Assembly (NCBI GenBank): GCA_036652035.1
Contig: JAVVWR010000018.1
Location: forward strand, 1-43,807
Direction: 5' to 3'
Length of the DNA stretch: 43,807 nt
Source of the DNA: JAEZVV01 sp036652035
GTDB lineage: Bacteria > Pseudomonadota > Gammaproteobacteria > Burkholderiales > Burkholderiaceae_F
The notes beneath the pieces were generated by a model. The model searched no databases. It had not been told where the DNA came from and saw only the letters and a program-made list of their open reading frames with translations. Both the position numbers and the translations under genes were made by a program. Numbering within the stretch: position 1 is the first letter of the stretch; every line of letters starts with the position of its first letter. Of this stretch, positions 33,653 to 42,832 are shown one piece after another.

Positions 33653-35077
33653 ATGAACTATCTCTCCACCCGTGGCCGGGCGCCGGCGCAGGGCTATACC
33701 GACATCGTTCTGTCGGGGCTGGCCTCCGACGGCGGGCTCTATCTGCCCGAGTCCTATCCGCCGATCACGCGCGACGAGCTCGCCGCCTGGCGGGGCCTGT
33801 CCTACGCGCAGCTCGCCACCGAGATCCTGGCCCGCTTTGCCACCGACATTCCGCGCGCGGTGATCGCGCAGCTGTGCGAGCAGACCTATACGGCGCAGAC
33901 CTATGGCAATGGCCGCGCCGACTCCGACGCGACCCAGATCACGCCGATCCGCTGGCTCGATTCCGAGCTCGGCATTCTTGAACTCTCGAACGGCCCGACG
34001 CTCGCCTTCAAGGACATGGCGATGCAGTTTCTCGGCGCCTTGTTCGAGCACGTGCTGGGCGAACGTGGCCAGCACCTGAACATTCTTGGCGCGACTTCGG
34101 GCGACACCGGGTCGGCGGCCGAGTACGCGATGCGCGGCCGCGCCGGGGTCAAGGTCTTCATGCTCTCGCCGGCCGGCCGCATGAGCGCCTTCCAGCGCGC
34201 TCAGATGTATTCGCTCACCGACGAGAACATTTTCAATCTCGCGGTCGAAGGCAGCTTCGACGACGCGCAGGACATCGTCAAAGCCGTCTCGAACGACCAC
34301 GCCTTCAAGGCCGCGCACGCGATCGGCACGGTCAACTCGATCAACTGGGCACGCGTGGCCGCGCAGGTCGTCTACTACTTCAAGGGCTGGCTTGCCGCGA
34401 CCGAACGCGACGACGAGGCGATCGCCTTTGCCGTGCCCTCGGGCAACTTCGGCAATGTTCTGGCGGGCTGGATCGCCAAGCAGATGGGCTTGCCGATTGC
34501 CCGGCTGATCGTGGCAACCAATGAGAACGACGTGCTCGACGAGTTCTTCCGCACCGGCCGCTACCGCGTTCGCGCTAACGCCGATGTGACCAGCAGCCCG
34601 TCGATGGATATTTCCAAGGCCTCGAACTTCGAGCGCTACGTGTTCGACATCCTGGGGCGCGACCCGGCGGCGCTGCGCGCGCTGTGGTCGCAGCTCGAGG
34701 CCACTGGCGAATTTGACCTGTCCACCTCGCCCGCCTGGGCGCAGGTCGAAGCCTCGGGCTTTGTCTCGGGCCGCAGCACGCATGCCGACCGGCTGGCAAC
34801 GATCCGCGAGGTCTACGACAGCCACGGCTTGATCGTTGATCCGCACACCGCCGACGGCATCAAGGTGGCGCGCGAGTGGCGCTCGGCTGGCATGAAGACC
34901 TTGTGCCTCGAGACCGCGCTGCCCGCCAAGTTCGCCGAGACGATCCGCGAGGCGATTGGCCGCGCCCCCGAGGTGCCGGCCGCTTACGCCGGCATCGAAG
35001 ACCGCCCGCAGCGCTACGAGACCCTCGGCGTGGATGTCGCAGCGATCCAGCGTTACCTCGAGCGGCACTGCGCGTAA
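33653..35077 (+). CDS. thrC: Threonine synthase
   Basis: ThrC is the PLP enzyme that turns O-phosphohomoserine into threonine. From ATG 33653 the product is 474 aa, beginning MNYLSTRGRAPAQGYTDIVL. The PLP lysine is in GPTLAFKDMAMQFLG; ILGATSGDTGSAAEYAMRG and VPSGNFGNVLAGWIAKQMG follow. The frame is open upstream to 33557 inside hom, but the N-terminal family motif fixes the start. With hom it forms the threonine branch. Confidence 0.96.
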   Translation: MNYLSTRGRAPAQGYTDIVLSGLASDGGLYLPESYPPITRDELAAWRGLSYAQLATEILARFATDIPRAVIAQLCEQTYTAQTYGNGRADSDATQITPIRWLDSELGILELSNGPTLAFKDMAMQFLGALFEHVLGERGQHLNILGATSGDTGSAAEYAMRGRAGVKVFMLSPAGRMSAFQRAQMYSLTDENIFNLAVEGSFDDAQDIVKAVSNDHAFKAAHAIGTVNSINWARVAAQVVYYFKGWLAATERDDEAIAFAVPSGNFGNVLAGWIAKQMGLPIARLIVATNENDVLDEFFRTGRYRVRANADVTSSPSMDISKASNFERYVFDILGRDPAALRALWSQLEATGEFDLSTSPAWAQVEASGFVSGRSTHADRLATIREVYDSHGLIVDPHTADGIKVAREWRSAGMKTLCLETALPAKFAETIREAIGRAPEVPAAYAGIEDRPQRYETLGVDVAAIQRYLERHCA

Positions 35078-35168
35078 AGCCCGATCAGCCGGTCCGGGGT
35101 AAGCCCGGGCCGGCCACTCTGCCGGGGGGCGCTACCATCGAGCTCCAAGTCAATTTCCGTCGCTCGCC

Positions 35169-35669
35169 ATGAAGGCTTTCGGGTTCATCGGTTATTCCAA
35201 TTCCGGCAAGACCACGCTGATCGAAAAGCTGCTGCCGCTGCTTACCGCGCGCGGGCTGAAAGTGTCGGCCGTCAAGAACGCTCACCACGGCTTTGACATG
35301 GATCGGCCCGGCAAGGATTCATTCCGCTACCGCGAGGCGGGTGCCGGCCAGGTCTTGATCGCCACCCAGCAGCGCTGGGCCTTGCTCACTGAAACGCCGC
35401 ATCGGCCCGCCATGCTGGATGAATTGCTGGAGCAACTCGACCCCTGCGATCTGGTACTGATCGAGGGGTTCAAGAGCGAGGGCGAGGTGCCCCGGATCGA
35501 GGTCCGCCGCACCACCGTCACCGAGCCGCCACTTTTTCCCCGCGATGCCAATGTCGTTGCCGTGGCCTGCGACGGCCCGGTGGCGACCGACCTGCCGCTG
35601 CTCGATCTCAACGACGCGCCGGCGATCGCTCAATTCATTCTGCAGACGACCGGACTCGCCCGATGCTGA
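35169..35669 (+). CDS. mobB: Molybdopterin-guanine dinucleotide biosynthesis protein MobB
   Basis: The 166-aa GTP-binding protein has Walker A GYSNSGKTT near the N-terminus, KVSAVKNAHHGFDMDRPGKD and VLIEGFKSEGEVPRIEV. MobB helps MobA attach GMP to molybdopterin. It overlaps moeA by 7 nt. The 91 nt from thrC are GC-rich with possible weak hairpins; no clear promoter seen. Confidence 0.93.
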   Translation: MKAFGFIGYSNSGKTTLIEKLLPLLTARGLKVSAVKNAHHGFDMDRPGKDSFRYREAGAGQVLIATQQRWALLTETPHRPAMLDELLEQLDPCDLVLIEGFKSEGEVPRIEVRRTTVTEPPLFPRDANVVAVACDGPVATDLPLLDLNDAPAIAQFILQTTGLARC

Positions 35670-36856
35670 CTTTCGACCAAGCCCTTGAGCAATTGATGGC
35701 CGGCGCCCGCCCGATCGAGACGCGCGAGGTGGTCAACACGCTCGAGGCCAACGGCCGTGTCCTGGCGCGCGATCTGGTCTCGGGCATGGCGGTGCCGGCG
35801 ATGGATAACTCGCAGATGGACGGTTACGCGTTGCGAGCCGCCGATGCGACGGCGGCGCCCCTGAGCTTGCCGGTGTCGCAGCGGATCGCTGCGGGCCATG
35901 TGGGCGCGCCGCTGGCGGCGGGAACCGTGGCTCGAATCTTCACCGGCGCGGTGGTGCCGCCCGGGGCCGACGCCATCGTTCCGCAAGAAGCGACCGTCGC
36001 GGGCGAGGGTGCGGTGATGATCAAGGAGCCGCCCGCCGCGGGGGCCTGGATCCGCCGCGCCGGCAGCGACATCGAAGCCGGCGCCACCATTTTGGCGGCA
36101 GGCTGCAAGCTCGGCCCCGCCGACGTCGGCCTGGCCGCTTCGGTCGGTCTGGCCGCGCTCGAAGTGTTCGGGCGCGTCAAGGTGGCGGTGTTCTTCACCG
36201 GCGACGAGCTGGTCATGCCCGGCGAGCCCTTGCCGCCGGGACGCATCTACAACTCGAACCGCTTCATGCTGCGCGGCCTGCTCGAGAAGCTCGGCTGCGA
36301 AGTGATAGACCTTGGCAACATTCCCGATACCCGCGCGGCAACCATCGCCGCGTTTGAACGTGCGGCCGGGCAAGCCGACCTGATCCTGACCTCGGGCGGC
36401 GTGTCGGTGGGCGAGGAAGATCACGTCAAGCCGGCGGTCGAAGCGCTCGGTTCGCTGGCTCTGTGGCAGATCGCGATCAAGCCCGGCAAGCCGCTCGCTT
36501 ACGGCGAGGTGGGTGGCGTTCCCTTCATCGGTTTGCCAGGCAACCCGGTCTCGAGCTTTGTCACCTTCCTGCTGTTTGCTCGCCCGTATTTGCTGCGCCG
36601 CCAGGGCGTGAGCCACACCGGCGTGGTCGCGACCGAGATGCGCGCCGACTTTGACTGGCCGCGCGCCGACCGCCGCCGCGAGTTCCTGCGCGTGCGGCGC
36701 AATGCGGCGGGCGGGCTCGATCTCTTTCCCAACCAGAACTCGGCCGTTCTCACCTCGTGTTCGTGGGCCGATGGCCTGGTCGATCTGCCCGCGGGCCAGA
36801 CCGTGGCGCGCGGGCAAGCCGTGCGCTACCTGTCTTTCTCGGAATTTTTCGCATGA
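35663..36856 (+). CDS. moeA: Molybdopterin molybdenumtransferase
   Basis: MoeA inserts molybdate into adenylylated molybdopterin. The 397-aa protein shows MDNSQMDGYALRAADA, IFTGAVVPPGADAIVPQE, YNSNRFMLRGLLEKLGCEV, LTSGGVSVGEEDHVKPAVE and GLPGNPVSSFVTFLLFARP. Length is normal. Its stop overlaps the moaD start (ATGA). Confidence 0.96.
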   Translation: MLTFDQALEQLMAGARPIETREVVNTLEANGRVLARDLVSGMAVPAMDNSQMDGYALRAADATAAPLSLPVSQRIAAGHVGAPLAAGTVARIFTGAVVPPGADAIVPQEATVAGEGAVMIKEPPAAGAWIRRAGSDIEAGATILAAGCKLGPADVGLAASVGLAALEVFGRVKVAVFFTGDELVMPGEPLPPGRIYNSNRFMLRGLLEKLGCEVIDLGNIPDTRAATIAAFERAAGQADLILTSGGVSVGEEDHVKPAVEALGSLALWQIAIKPGKPLAYGEVGGVPFIGLPGNPVSSFVTFLLFARPYLLRRQGVSHTGVVATEMRADFDWPRADRRREFLRVRRNAAGGLDLFPNQNSAVLTSCSWADGLVDLPAGQTVARGQAVRYLSFSEFFA

Positions 36857-37110
36857 AACTCAATGTCCTTTACTTTGCCGGGCTGCGCGAGCGGATCGGC
36901 CGCGCCAGCGAAACGATCGAGGCCCCCGCTACGGTGACGACGGTGGCGCAGCTGCGCGACTGGCTCGTGGCTCAGGGCGAGCCCTGGGCGAGTGCCTTTG
37001 GCGAGACCACCCGCCTGCGCGCGGCGGTCAACCAGGCGATGGCGCGCGATGACACGGCACTGGCCGATGGCGCCGAAGTGGCGTTCTTCCCGCCGGTCAC
37101 CGGCGGTTGA
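36853..37110 (+). CDS. moaD: Molybdopterin synthase small subunit
   Basis: The 85-aa ubiquitin-like sulfur carrier begins MKLNVLYFAGLRERIGRASE and ends in VTGG, whose terminal glycine becomes the thiocarboxylate. The frame is open further upstream inside moeA, but ATG 36853 at the ATGA overlap gives the expected length. moaE follows 19 nt later. Confidence 0.95.
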   Translation: MKLNVLYFAGLRERIGRASETIEAPATVTTVAQLRDWLVAQGEPWASAFGETTRLRAAVNQAMARDDTALADGAEVAFFPPVTGG

Positions 37111-37129
37111 TGAAAAGCGGGGAGGAAAC

Positions 37130-37597
37130 ATGAGTGTTCGCGTCCAGACCGACGATTTCGATGTCGGTGCCGAAATGGCGCGGCTGCGCCAAGACAACCC
37201 GAAGATCGGTGCGATCGCCAGCTTTGTCGGCGTGGTGCGCGACCTCAACGAGGGCGATGCGGTCGCCACCATGACGCTCGAGCACTACCCCGGCATGACC
37301 GAGCGCGCGCTCGCGGCGATTGTCGAGCGTGCCAAGGCGCGCTGGGAGCTCTTTGACGTGCGGGTGATCCACCGCGTTGGTGAACTGGCGCCAACCGATC
37401 AGATCGTTCTCGTGATTGTCTCCAGCAGCCATCGGGGCGAAGCCTTTGCCGCCTGCGAGTTCGTGATGGACTGGTTGAAAACCGAAGCGCCGTTCTGGAA
37501 GAAGGAAGTCACCCCCGCGGGCGGCCGCTGGGTTGACGCGCGTGAGAGCGACGACGCCGCGCGCGCGCGCTGGGACGCCGCCGAGCCCGGCGCGTGA
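37130..37597 (+). CDS. moaE: Molybdopterin synthase catalytic subunit
   Basis: MoaE accepts sulfur from MoaD to make molybdopterin from precursor Z. The 155-aa product has GAIASFVGVVRDLNEGD, ALAAIVERAKARWELFDVRV, IHRVGELAPTDQIVLVIVSS and APFWKKE with the catalytic-region lysines. GGAGGAA precedes ATG 37130. It overlaps crcB at GTGA. Confidence 0.95.
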   Translation: MSVRVQTDDFDVGAEMARLRQDNPKIGAIASFVGVVRDLNEGDAVATMTLEHYPGMTERALAAIVERAKARWELFDVRVIHRVGELAPTDQIVLVIVSSSHRGEAFAACEFVMDWLKTEAPFWKKEVTPAGGRWVDARESDDAARARWDAAEPGA

Positions 37598-37992
37598 TTC
37601 CGCGCGAAGGTCCGCTGTGGGCGATTCTCGCCGCCGTCGGTGGCGGCGCGGCGCTTGGCGCCTGGGTCCGGTGGGGGCTGAGCTATTGGCTCAACCCGCG
37701 GCTGGCGCATCTGCCCCTGGGGACGCTGGCCGCCAATATCGCGGGCGGCTACCTGATCGGTCTGGCGGTGGGCTGGTTCGCGGCTTCGCCCGAGCTGTCG
37801 CCGCTGCTGCGCTTGCTGCTGGTGACCGGTTTCCTGGGCGGGCTCACCACGTTCTCGACCTTCTCGGCCGAGAACGTCGCCCTGATGCAGCAGGGTGACT
37901 GGAGCGCGGCGCTGATCCACATCGTGGCGCACCTGGGCGGTTCGCTTCTGGCCACGGTGGCGGGCCTGATGACCTGGCGCTGGCTGGCCTGA
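37594..37992 (+). CDS. crcB: Fluoride exporter CrcB/FluC
   Basis: CrcB is the dual-topology fluoride channel. The 132-aa product has four membrane helices and the family motifs LPLGTLAANIAGGYLIGL and VTGFLGGLTTFSTFSAEN, the latter forming the sodium and fluoride path. The start is GTG 37594, overlapping the moaE stop. A terminator follows at 38017. No fluoride riboswitch is seen upstream. Confidence 0.95.
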   Translation: MIPREGPLWAILAAVGGGAALGAWVRWGLSYWLNPRLAHLPLGTLAANIAGGYLIGLAVGWFAASPELSPLLRLLLVTGFLGGLTTFSTFSAENVALMQQGDWSAALIHIVAHLGGSLLATVAGLMTWRWLA

Positions 37993-38016
37993 TCGCGGGC
38001 GCGCCGCTAGCACGAG

Positions 38017-38041
38017 AGCCGACGGAAACGTCGGCTTTTTG
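38017..38041 (+). terminator. Terminator after crcB
   Basis: Stem AGCCGACG (38017-38024) with CGTCGGCT (38029-38036), loop GAAA, followed by five more T. It ends the moa/crcB unit just before the efflux promoter. Confidence 0.9.
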
Positions 38042-38056
38042 TTGGGGGCGGCGGGT

Positions 38057-38102
38057 TTGACGCTCACTCAGGGTCAACACTATATTACTGACCGGTCAGT
38101 AA
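38057..38102 (+). promoter_or_regulatory. Promoter and TetR-type palindromic operator of the RND efflux operon
   Basis: TTGACG (38057-38062), an 18-nt spacer and TATATT (38081-38086) form a promoter. A perfect 18-bp palindrome TTACTGACCGGTCAGTAA (38085-38102) begins at the end of the -10, so a bound dimer would block RNA polymerase. Such GACCGGTC-centred sites are typical of TetR/AcrR-family repressors of efflux genes. No TetR gene is in the window. The site ends 18 nt before the first gene. Confidence 0.7.
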
Positions 38103-38120
38103 GTTAGGGTTACCCTCGAA

Positions 38121-39239
38121 ATGCGACTCGTTTATCTCGCCGCGGCAGCCGCTGTGCTGCAGCTCCCGGCCTGTTCCAAGCCGGTCCCTCCGGCCGAGGA
38201 GGTGCGCCCGGTGCGCGTCATCACCGTGACGCCCTCGAACGCCTCGGCCGTGGCCGAACTGGCCGGCGAAGTTCGGCCGCGGATCGAAACCCGCGCCGGG
38301 TTCCAGGTGGCGGGGCGGATCACGCAGCGCTTGGTGGACATCGGCCAGACCGTCAAAGCCGGGCAATGGCTGGCGCAAATCGACCCGCAGGACTACCGCC
38401 TTGCGGCCGAAGCGGCCCAGGCCGGTCTCAACGCGGCGCAGGCCGATCGCGATCAGCAGCGCGCCGACTACCAGCGCTTTCAAGACTTGCAGGCCAAGGG
38501 CTTTATCAGTCAGGCCGATCTGGACCGCCGCAAGGCCGCGCTGAATGCGGCCGAAGCACGCTGGTCGCAAGCCAATGCCAACCGCCGCACGAGCGGCAAT
38601 CAGGCCGATTACGCGACGCTTCGAGCACCGCATGACGCCGTGGTCACCGGCTTGGACGCGGAAACGGGGCAGGTGGTGGCGGCCGGGCAATCGGTCGTGC
38701 GCCTGGCCCGCACGGGCGAGAAAGAGGTGGCGGTCGGCATCCCCGAGCAACAACTGGCCCTGGTCAAGCCCGGCAAGGAGGTCGAGGTCCGCTTATGGGC
38801 GGGCGGCGCTCCGCTCAAGGCGCGGGTGCGAGAAGTCTCGCCGGCGGCCGATCCGGCGACCCGCACCTATCCGGCGCGCGTCAGCCTGACCGATGCGTCC
38901 GCCGACGTGGCGCTGGGCATGACCGCCAATGTGGTGATTTCCTCGCCGGTGCAGCAGGCCTTGTTGCTGCCCTTGCAGGCGGTGCTGCTCGAAGGCGGCA
39001 AGCCGCAGGTCTGGTTGTTCGACGCGGCCAGCAGCACGGCGCTGCGCCGTCCGGTCAAGGTCGGCGGGGTGGCGGGCAACGAGATCGTGATTCTCGAGGG
39101 CATCAGGGCGGGCGACGTGGTGGTCACCGCTGGCGTTCATCTGCTCAAGGACGGGCAGAAAGTCAGGTTGCTGGGTACCACGCCTGGCGCGGCGCCGGCC
39201 CCCGGTGCGGCCAAGGGCGAGGGCGCAAAGAATGGCTGA
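38121..39239 (+). CDS. RND efflux periplasmic adaptor lipoprotein
   Basis: This 372-aa membrane fusion protein starts with lipoprotein signal MRLVYLAAAAAVLQLPAC (Cys18). The adaptor layout follows: barrel-sandwich halves with RIETRAGFQVAGRITQRLVD and DYATLRAPHDAVVTGL, flanking a helical hairpin (AEAAQAGLNAAQADRDQQRA). Beta-barrel and membrane-proximal domains end it (ILEGIRAGDVVVTAGVHLLK). It links the pump to an outer-membrane channel. The pump gene overlaps its end by 8 nt. The substrate cannot be told from sequence. Confidence 0.93.
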   Translation: MRLVYLAAAAAVLQLPACSKPVPPAEEVRPVRVITVTPSNASAVAELAGEVRPRIETRAGFQVAGRITQRLVDIGQTVKAGQWLAQIDPQDYRLAAEAAQAGLNAAQADRDQQRADYQRFQDLQAKGFISQADLDRRKAALNAAEARWSQANANRRTSGNQADYATLRAPHDAVVTGLDAETGQVVAAGQSVVRLARTGEKEVAVGIPEQQLALVKPGKEVEVRLWAGGAPLKARVREVSPAADPATRTYPARVSLTDASADVALGMTANVVISSPVQQALLLPLQAVLLEGGKPQVWLFDAASSTALRRPVKVGGVAGNEIVILEGIRAGDVVVTAGVHLLKDGQKVRLLGTTPGAAPAPGAAKGEGAKNG

Positions 39240-42200
39240 GACCCGCTCGCGTTTCAATCTGTCGGCCTGGGCGCTTGAGCACCAGCCGCTGATGCGCTAT
39301 CTGATGGTGGTTCTGCTGATCGCGGGCGCGATCGCCTTTGTCGCCCTGGGGCAGGACGAAGACCCGCCCTTCACCTTCCGCGCGATGGTCGTTCGCACTT
39401 ATTGGCCGGGCGCGACCGCGCAGCAGATGGCCGAGCAGGTCACCGACAAGATCGAGAAGAAGCTGCAGGAAACGCCTTATCTCGACAAGGTGCGCTCTTA
39501 CTCGAAGCCGGGCGAGAGCTTTGTCTTTGTGCTGCTCAAGGATTCCTCGCCGCCCAAGGAAATTCAGAACATCTGGTACCAGGTGCGAAAGAAGATCAGC
39601 GACGCTCGCGGCACGCTGCCGCAAGGCATTGTCGGGCCGCTCTTCAATGACGAATTCGGCGATGTCTATGGCGTGATGTTTGCGCTCTCGACCGACGGGT
39701 TTACTTACCGCGAGCTCAAGGACCACGCCGAATTCGTGCGGCAGGAATTGCTCAAGGTGCCCGACGTCGCCAAGGTCGATCTGTTCGGGGTGCAGGACGA
39801 GAAGGTCTATATCGAGATCTCGCACAAGAAACTCGCGCAGATCGGGCTTGACCTTGGCCAGCTGGCGCAGCAGATCAATGCGCAGAACGCGATCGAAGCC
39901 GCCGGCGTGGCGGTGCTGCCGACCGATAACGTGCAGGTGCGAATCTCGGGCGAGTTCCACAGCGAAAAGGATCTGGCGGCCTTGCCGATTCGAGCCAACG
40001 GCTTGTCGTACCGGCTGGGCGATATCGCCACCATTACGCGCGGTTATATCGATCCCGCGCGCGACAAGATGCGAGCGGGCGTGGGCGGCAGCCCGGGGCG
40101 CGAAGTGATCGGCGTTGGGGTGTCGATGGCCAGGGGCGGCGACATCGTGGTTCTGGGCCAGCGTTTGATGGAAGCCGAGCGCCGGATCGAGGCCGGCCTG
40201 CCGGTGGGCATTTCAATGAACAAGGTGGCGGATCAGCCGCGCGCGGTCAAAACCTCGGTCAATGAATTTCTCAAAGTACTGGCCGAGGCTCTGGTCATCG
40301 TTCTCGGCGTTTCCTTTCTGGCGCTGGGCTTGCACACCAAGCCGTTCCGGATCGATGCCCGCCCGGGTCTGGTGGTGTTGCTGCAGATTCCTCTGGTGCT
40401 GGCGATCACCTTTCTTTTCATGTGGCTCTTCGGGGTCAATCTGCACAAGATTTCGCTCGGTGCCTTGATCATTGCGCTCGGCCTTCTGGTCGATGACGCC
40501 ATCATCGCGGTCGAAATGATGGTGCGGAAGATGGAAGAGGGCTACTCGCGCTTTCAGGCCGTCACCGCGATGTATGAAACCAGCGCCTACCCGATGCTGA
40601 CCGGGACTCTGATCACCGCCGCCGGTTTCCTGCCGATTGCGATGGCCAAGAGCGGTGCCGGTGAATACACCTTTTCGATCTTTGCCGTCACTGCGCTGGC
40701 GTTGGTGGTGTCGTGGTTTGTCGCGGTGCTGTTCGTGCCCTTGCTCGGGGTCTGGCTGCTGCGCATCAAGCCGCTCGCCGGCAGCGAGGCCGAGGCCGAT
40801 CACGAGCTTTTCGATACGCCGTTTTATCAAGGTTTTCGTCGCCTGCTGGGCGGGTGCCTCGAATGGCGCAAGACCGTGTTGGCGGTGACACTGGCCGCCT
40901 TGGCGCTGTCGGTGTTTTCCTTCCGTTTTATCGAACAGCAGTTTTTTCCGGATTCGAGCCGTCTGGAATTGGTGATCAATCTCTGGCTGCCCGAAGGATC
41001 GAGCGTTCAGGCGACCGAAGCGGAAACCAGGAAATTCGAGGAGTGGCTGGCCCAGCAGCCCGAGGTTGATTACTACGTGAGTTACGTCGGCACCGGCGCG
41101 CCGCGTTTCTATCTGCCGCAGGATCAGCAGTTCAATGCGACCAACCTGGCCGAAATTGTCGTCACTCCCAAAGATCTCGCCAGCCGCAATGCGTTGCGCC
41201 TGCGTGCCGTCGAATTGTTCAAGAATGACTTTCCTAATCTGCGTGGGCGGGTGAAATTCCTGCCCAATGGACCGCCGGTTCCCTACCCGGTGCAGTTCCG
41301 CGTCCAAGGGCCGGATATTCCGACGGTGCGGGCATTGGCCGATCAGGTCAAGGCGGTGGTGCGAGCCAATCCGAATGCGGTGGGCGTCAACGACAATTGG
41401 AACGAGAACGTCAAGGCGCTCAAGCTCACGCTCGATCAGGACAAGGCGCGCGCGCTGGGCGTCTCAAGCCAGACGGTGGCGCGCGCAGCGCAGACCGTGC
41501 TGTCAGGCACGACGATGGGGCAATTGCGCGAAGGCGACCAACTGATCGATCTGGTGCTGCGTCAGCCTTACGAGGAACGAGCGGTTTTGTCACGCTTGGC
41601 CAACGCCAATATCCCGACCGCGGGCGGCCGCTCGGTGCCTTTGTCGCAATTGGTAAAGGTCGAGTTCGGTTGGGAGCCGGGCGTGATCTGGCGCGAAAAC
41701 CGCGACTTCACCATCACGGTGCAAAGTGAGGTCAAGGACGGGATTCAAGGCCAGACCGTCAGCATGCAGATCAACCCCTTGCTTGACGACATGCGCAAGG
41801 CCTTGCCGCCGGGCTATCGGATCACGCTGGCGGGGGCGGCCGAGGAATCGGCGAAAGCCGGGGGTGCGATCGCAGCCAATATTCCGCTGATGCTCTTCAT
41901 TGTCTTCACGCTATTGATGCTGCAACTGCATTCGTTCTCGCGCGCGACCATGGTGTTCTTGACCGGGCCCTTGGGAATCATTGGCGCGGCGCTGGGCTTG
42001 CTCGTTTTTCGTGCGCCATTCGGCTTTGTCGCGCAATTGGGCGTGATCGCTCTGTTTGGCATGATCATTCGCAATTCGGTGATTCTGGTCGATCAGATCG
42101 AACGCGACCGAGAGGGCGGGCTGGCGGCGTGGGACGCGATTATCGAAGCGGCGGTGCGGCGTTTGCGGCCGATTCTTCTGACGGCGGCCGCGGCGGTGCT

Positions 42201-42351
42201 GGCCATGATTCCGCTGTCACGCAGCGTTTTCTGGGGGCCGATGGCCATCGCGATCATGGGCGGGCTGATCATTGCCACCGCCTTGACCTTGCTGTCGCTG
42301 CCAGCGCTTTACGCGGCTTGGTTCCGTATCAGAAAGTCGGTTTCAGCTTGA
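39232..42351 (+). CDS. RND efflux transporter, inner-membrane pump
   Basis: This 1039-aa proton-driven pump is of the AcrB/HAE1 superfamily. It begins MAETRSRFNLSAWALEHQPL. It has the two-fold layout of a helix plus large periplasmic loop in each half and 12 membrane segments. The proton-relay aspartates lie in LGLLVDDAIIAVEMMV. The early motif (DPPFTFRAMVVRTYWPGATA) fits the heavy-metal/solvent/drug HAE1-like branch. ATG 39232 overlaps the adaptor stop. No TolC-type channel gene follows, so the pump must use one encoded elsewhere. A terminator closes the pair. Confidence 0.94.
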   Translation: MAETRSRFNLSAWALEHQPLMRYLMVVLLIAGAIAFVALGQDEDPPFTFRAMVVRTYWPGATAQQMAEQVTDKIEKKLQETPYLDKVRSYSKPGESFVFVLLKDSSPPKEIQNIWYQVRKKISDARGTLPQGIVGPLFNDEFGDVYGVMFALSTDGFTYRELKDHAEFVRQELLKVPDVAKVDLFGVQDEKVYIEISHKKLAQIGLDLGQLAQQINAQNAIEAAGVAVLPTDNVQVRISGEFHSEKDLAALPIRANGLSYRLGDIATITRGYIDPARDKMRAGVGGSPGREVIGVGVSMARGGDIVVLGQRLMEAERRIEAGLPVGISMNKVADQPRAVKTSVNEFLKVLAEALVIVLGVSFLALGLHTKPFRIDARPGLVVLLQIPLVLAITFLFMWLFGVNLHKISLGALIIALGLLVDDAIIAVEMMVRKMEEGYSRFQAVTAMYETSAYPMLTGTLITAAGFLPIAMAKSGAGEYTFSIFAVTALALVVSWFVAVLFVPLLGVWLLRIKPLAGSEAEADHELFDTPFYQGFRRLLGGCLEWRKTVLAVTLAALALSVFSFRFIEQQFFPDSSRLELVINLWLPEGSSVQATEAETRKFEEWLAQQPEVDYYVSYVGTGAPRFYLPQDQQFNATNLAEIVVTPKDLASRNALRLRAVELFKNDFPNLRGRVKFLPNGPPVPYPVQFRVQGPDIPTVRALADQVKAVVRANPNAVGVNDNWNENVKALKLTLDQDKARALGVSSQTVARAAQTVLSGTTMGQLREGDQLIDLVLRQPYEERAVLSRLANANIPTAGGRSVPLSQLVKVEFGWEPGVIWRENRDFTITVQSEVKDGIQGQTVSMQINPLLDDMRKALPPGYRITLAGAAEESAKAGGAIAANIPLMLFIVFTLLMLQLHSFSRATMVFLTGPLGIIGAALGLLVFRAPFGFVAQLGVIALFGMIIRNSVILVDQIERDREGGLAAWDAIIEAAVRRLRPILLTAAAAVLAMIPLSRSVFWGPMAIAIMGGLIIATALTLLSLPALYAAWFRIRKSVSA

Positions 42352-42370
42352 GCAAGCCACGCTAGAGTTG

Positions 42371-42402
42371 AGAGCCGGGCCATGCCCGGCTCTTTCTTTT
42401 TG
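42371..42402 (+). terminator. Terminator of the RND operon
   Basis: A 10-bp perfect stem AGAGCCGGGC (42371-42380) with GCCCGGCTCT (42384-42393), loop CAT, then a T-rich tail (TTCTTTTT). Confidence 0.92.
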
Positions 42403-42456
42403 GAGGGTGAAAACGAGGGTATTGCGGCGCTTGTCAAAAGCCTGGGCGTAAAACAG

Positions 42457-42486
42457 TTGACCCAGTAGCGAAAAATTGGCTTAATT
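42457..42486 (+). promoter_or_regulatory. Possible promoter of the H-NS family gene
   Basis: TTGACC (42457-42462), 18 nt, TTAATT (42481-42486), about 33 nt before the ATG at 42519. The region is locally AT-rich (AAAAATTGGCTTAATTCG). Confidence 0.45.
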
Positions 42487-42518
42487 CGTTTTGCCTTCAA
42501 CCCCCGTACGAGGACACA

Positions 42519-42818
42519 ATGACGCAAAGCCTGCAGGATCTGATCGCCCAACGCGAAGCTCTTGACAAAAAAATCGCTGATGCTCGCAAGGATGCACGCA
42601 GCGGTGCACTGGCTACGGCCAAGTCGCTGATCGCCGAATTTGATCTGAATCCGGCCGAGCTCGGCTTCGATAAGCGTGGCCGCAAGCCCGCTCGCTCGAG
42701 CGTCAAACCCAAGTTTCGTAGCCCCAGTGGTGAAACCTGGGCCGGCCGCGGCCGCAAGCCGAAGTGGCTGGAAGAAGCCTTGGCCGCTGGCCGCAAGGTT
42801 GAGGAATTCGCGGTCTGA
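42519..42818 (+). CDS. H-NS family nucleoid-associated protein
   Basis: The 99-aa product has an N-terminal oligomerisation helix (LQDLIAQREALDKKIADARK). The C-terminal H-NS DNA-binding motif is PSGETWAGRGRKPKWLEEAL. These proteins silence AT-rich and foreign DNA. A proline/arginine/lysine linker (GRKPARSSVKPKFRS) lies between. AGGA precedes the start and a strong terminator follows. It is monocistronic. Confidence 0.93.
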   Translation: MTQSLQDLIAQREALDKKIADARKDARSGALATAKSLIAEFDLNPAELGFDKRGRKPARSSVKPKFRSPSGETWAGRGRKPKWLEEALAAGRKVEEFAV

Positions 42819-42832
42819 TCATCGGATCACAG

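Noticed and set aside
35078..35168. GC-rich leader before mobB considered as a molybdenum-cofactor riboswitch
   Set aside because: At 91 nt it is too short, and I could not trace the conserved multi-helix fold.
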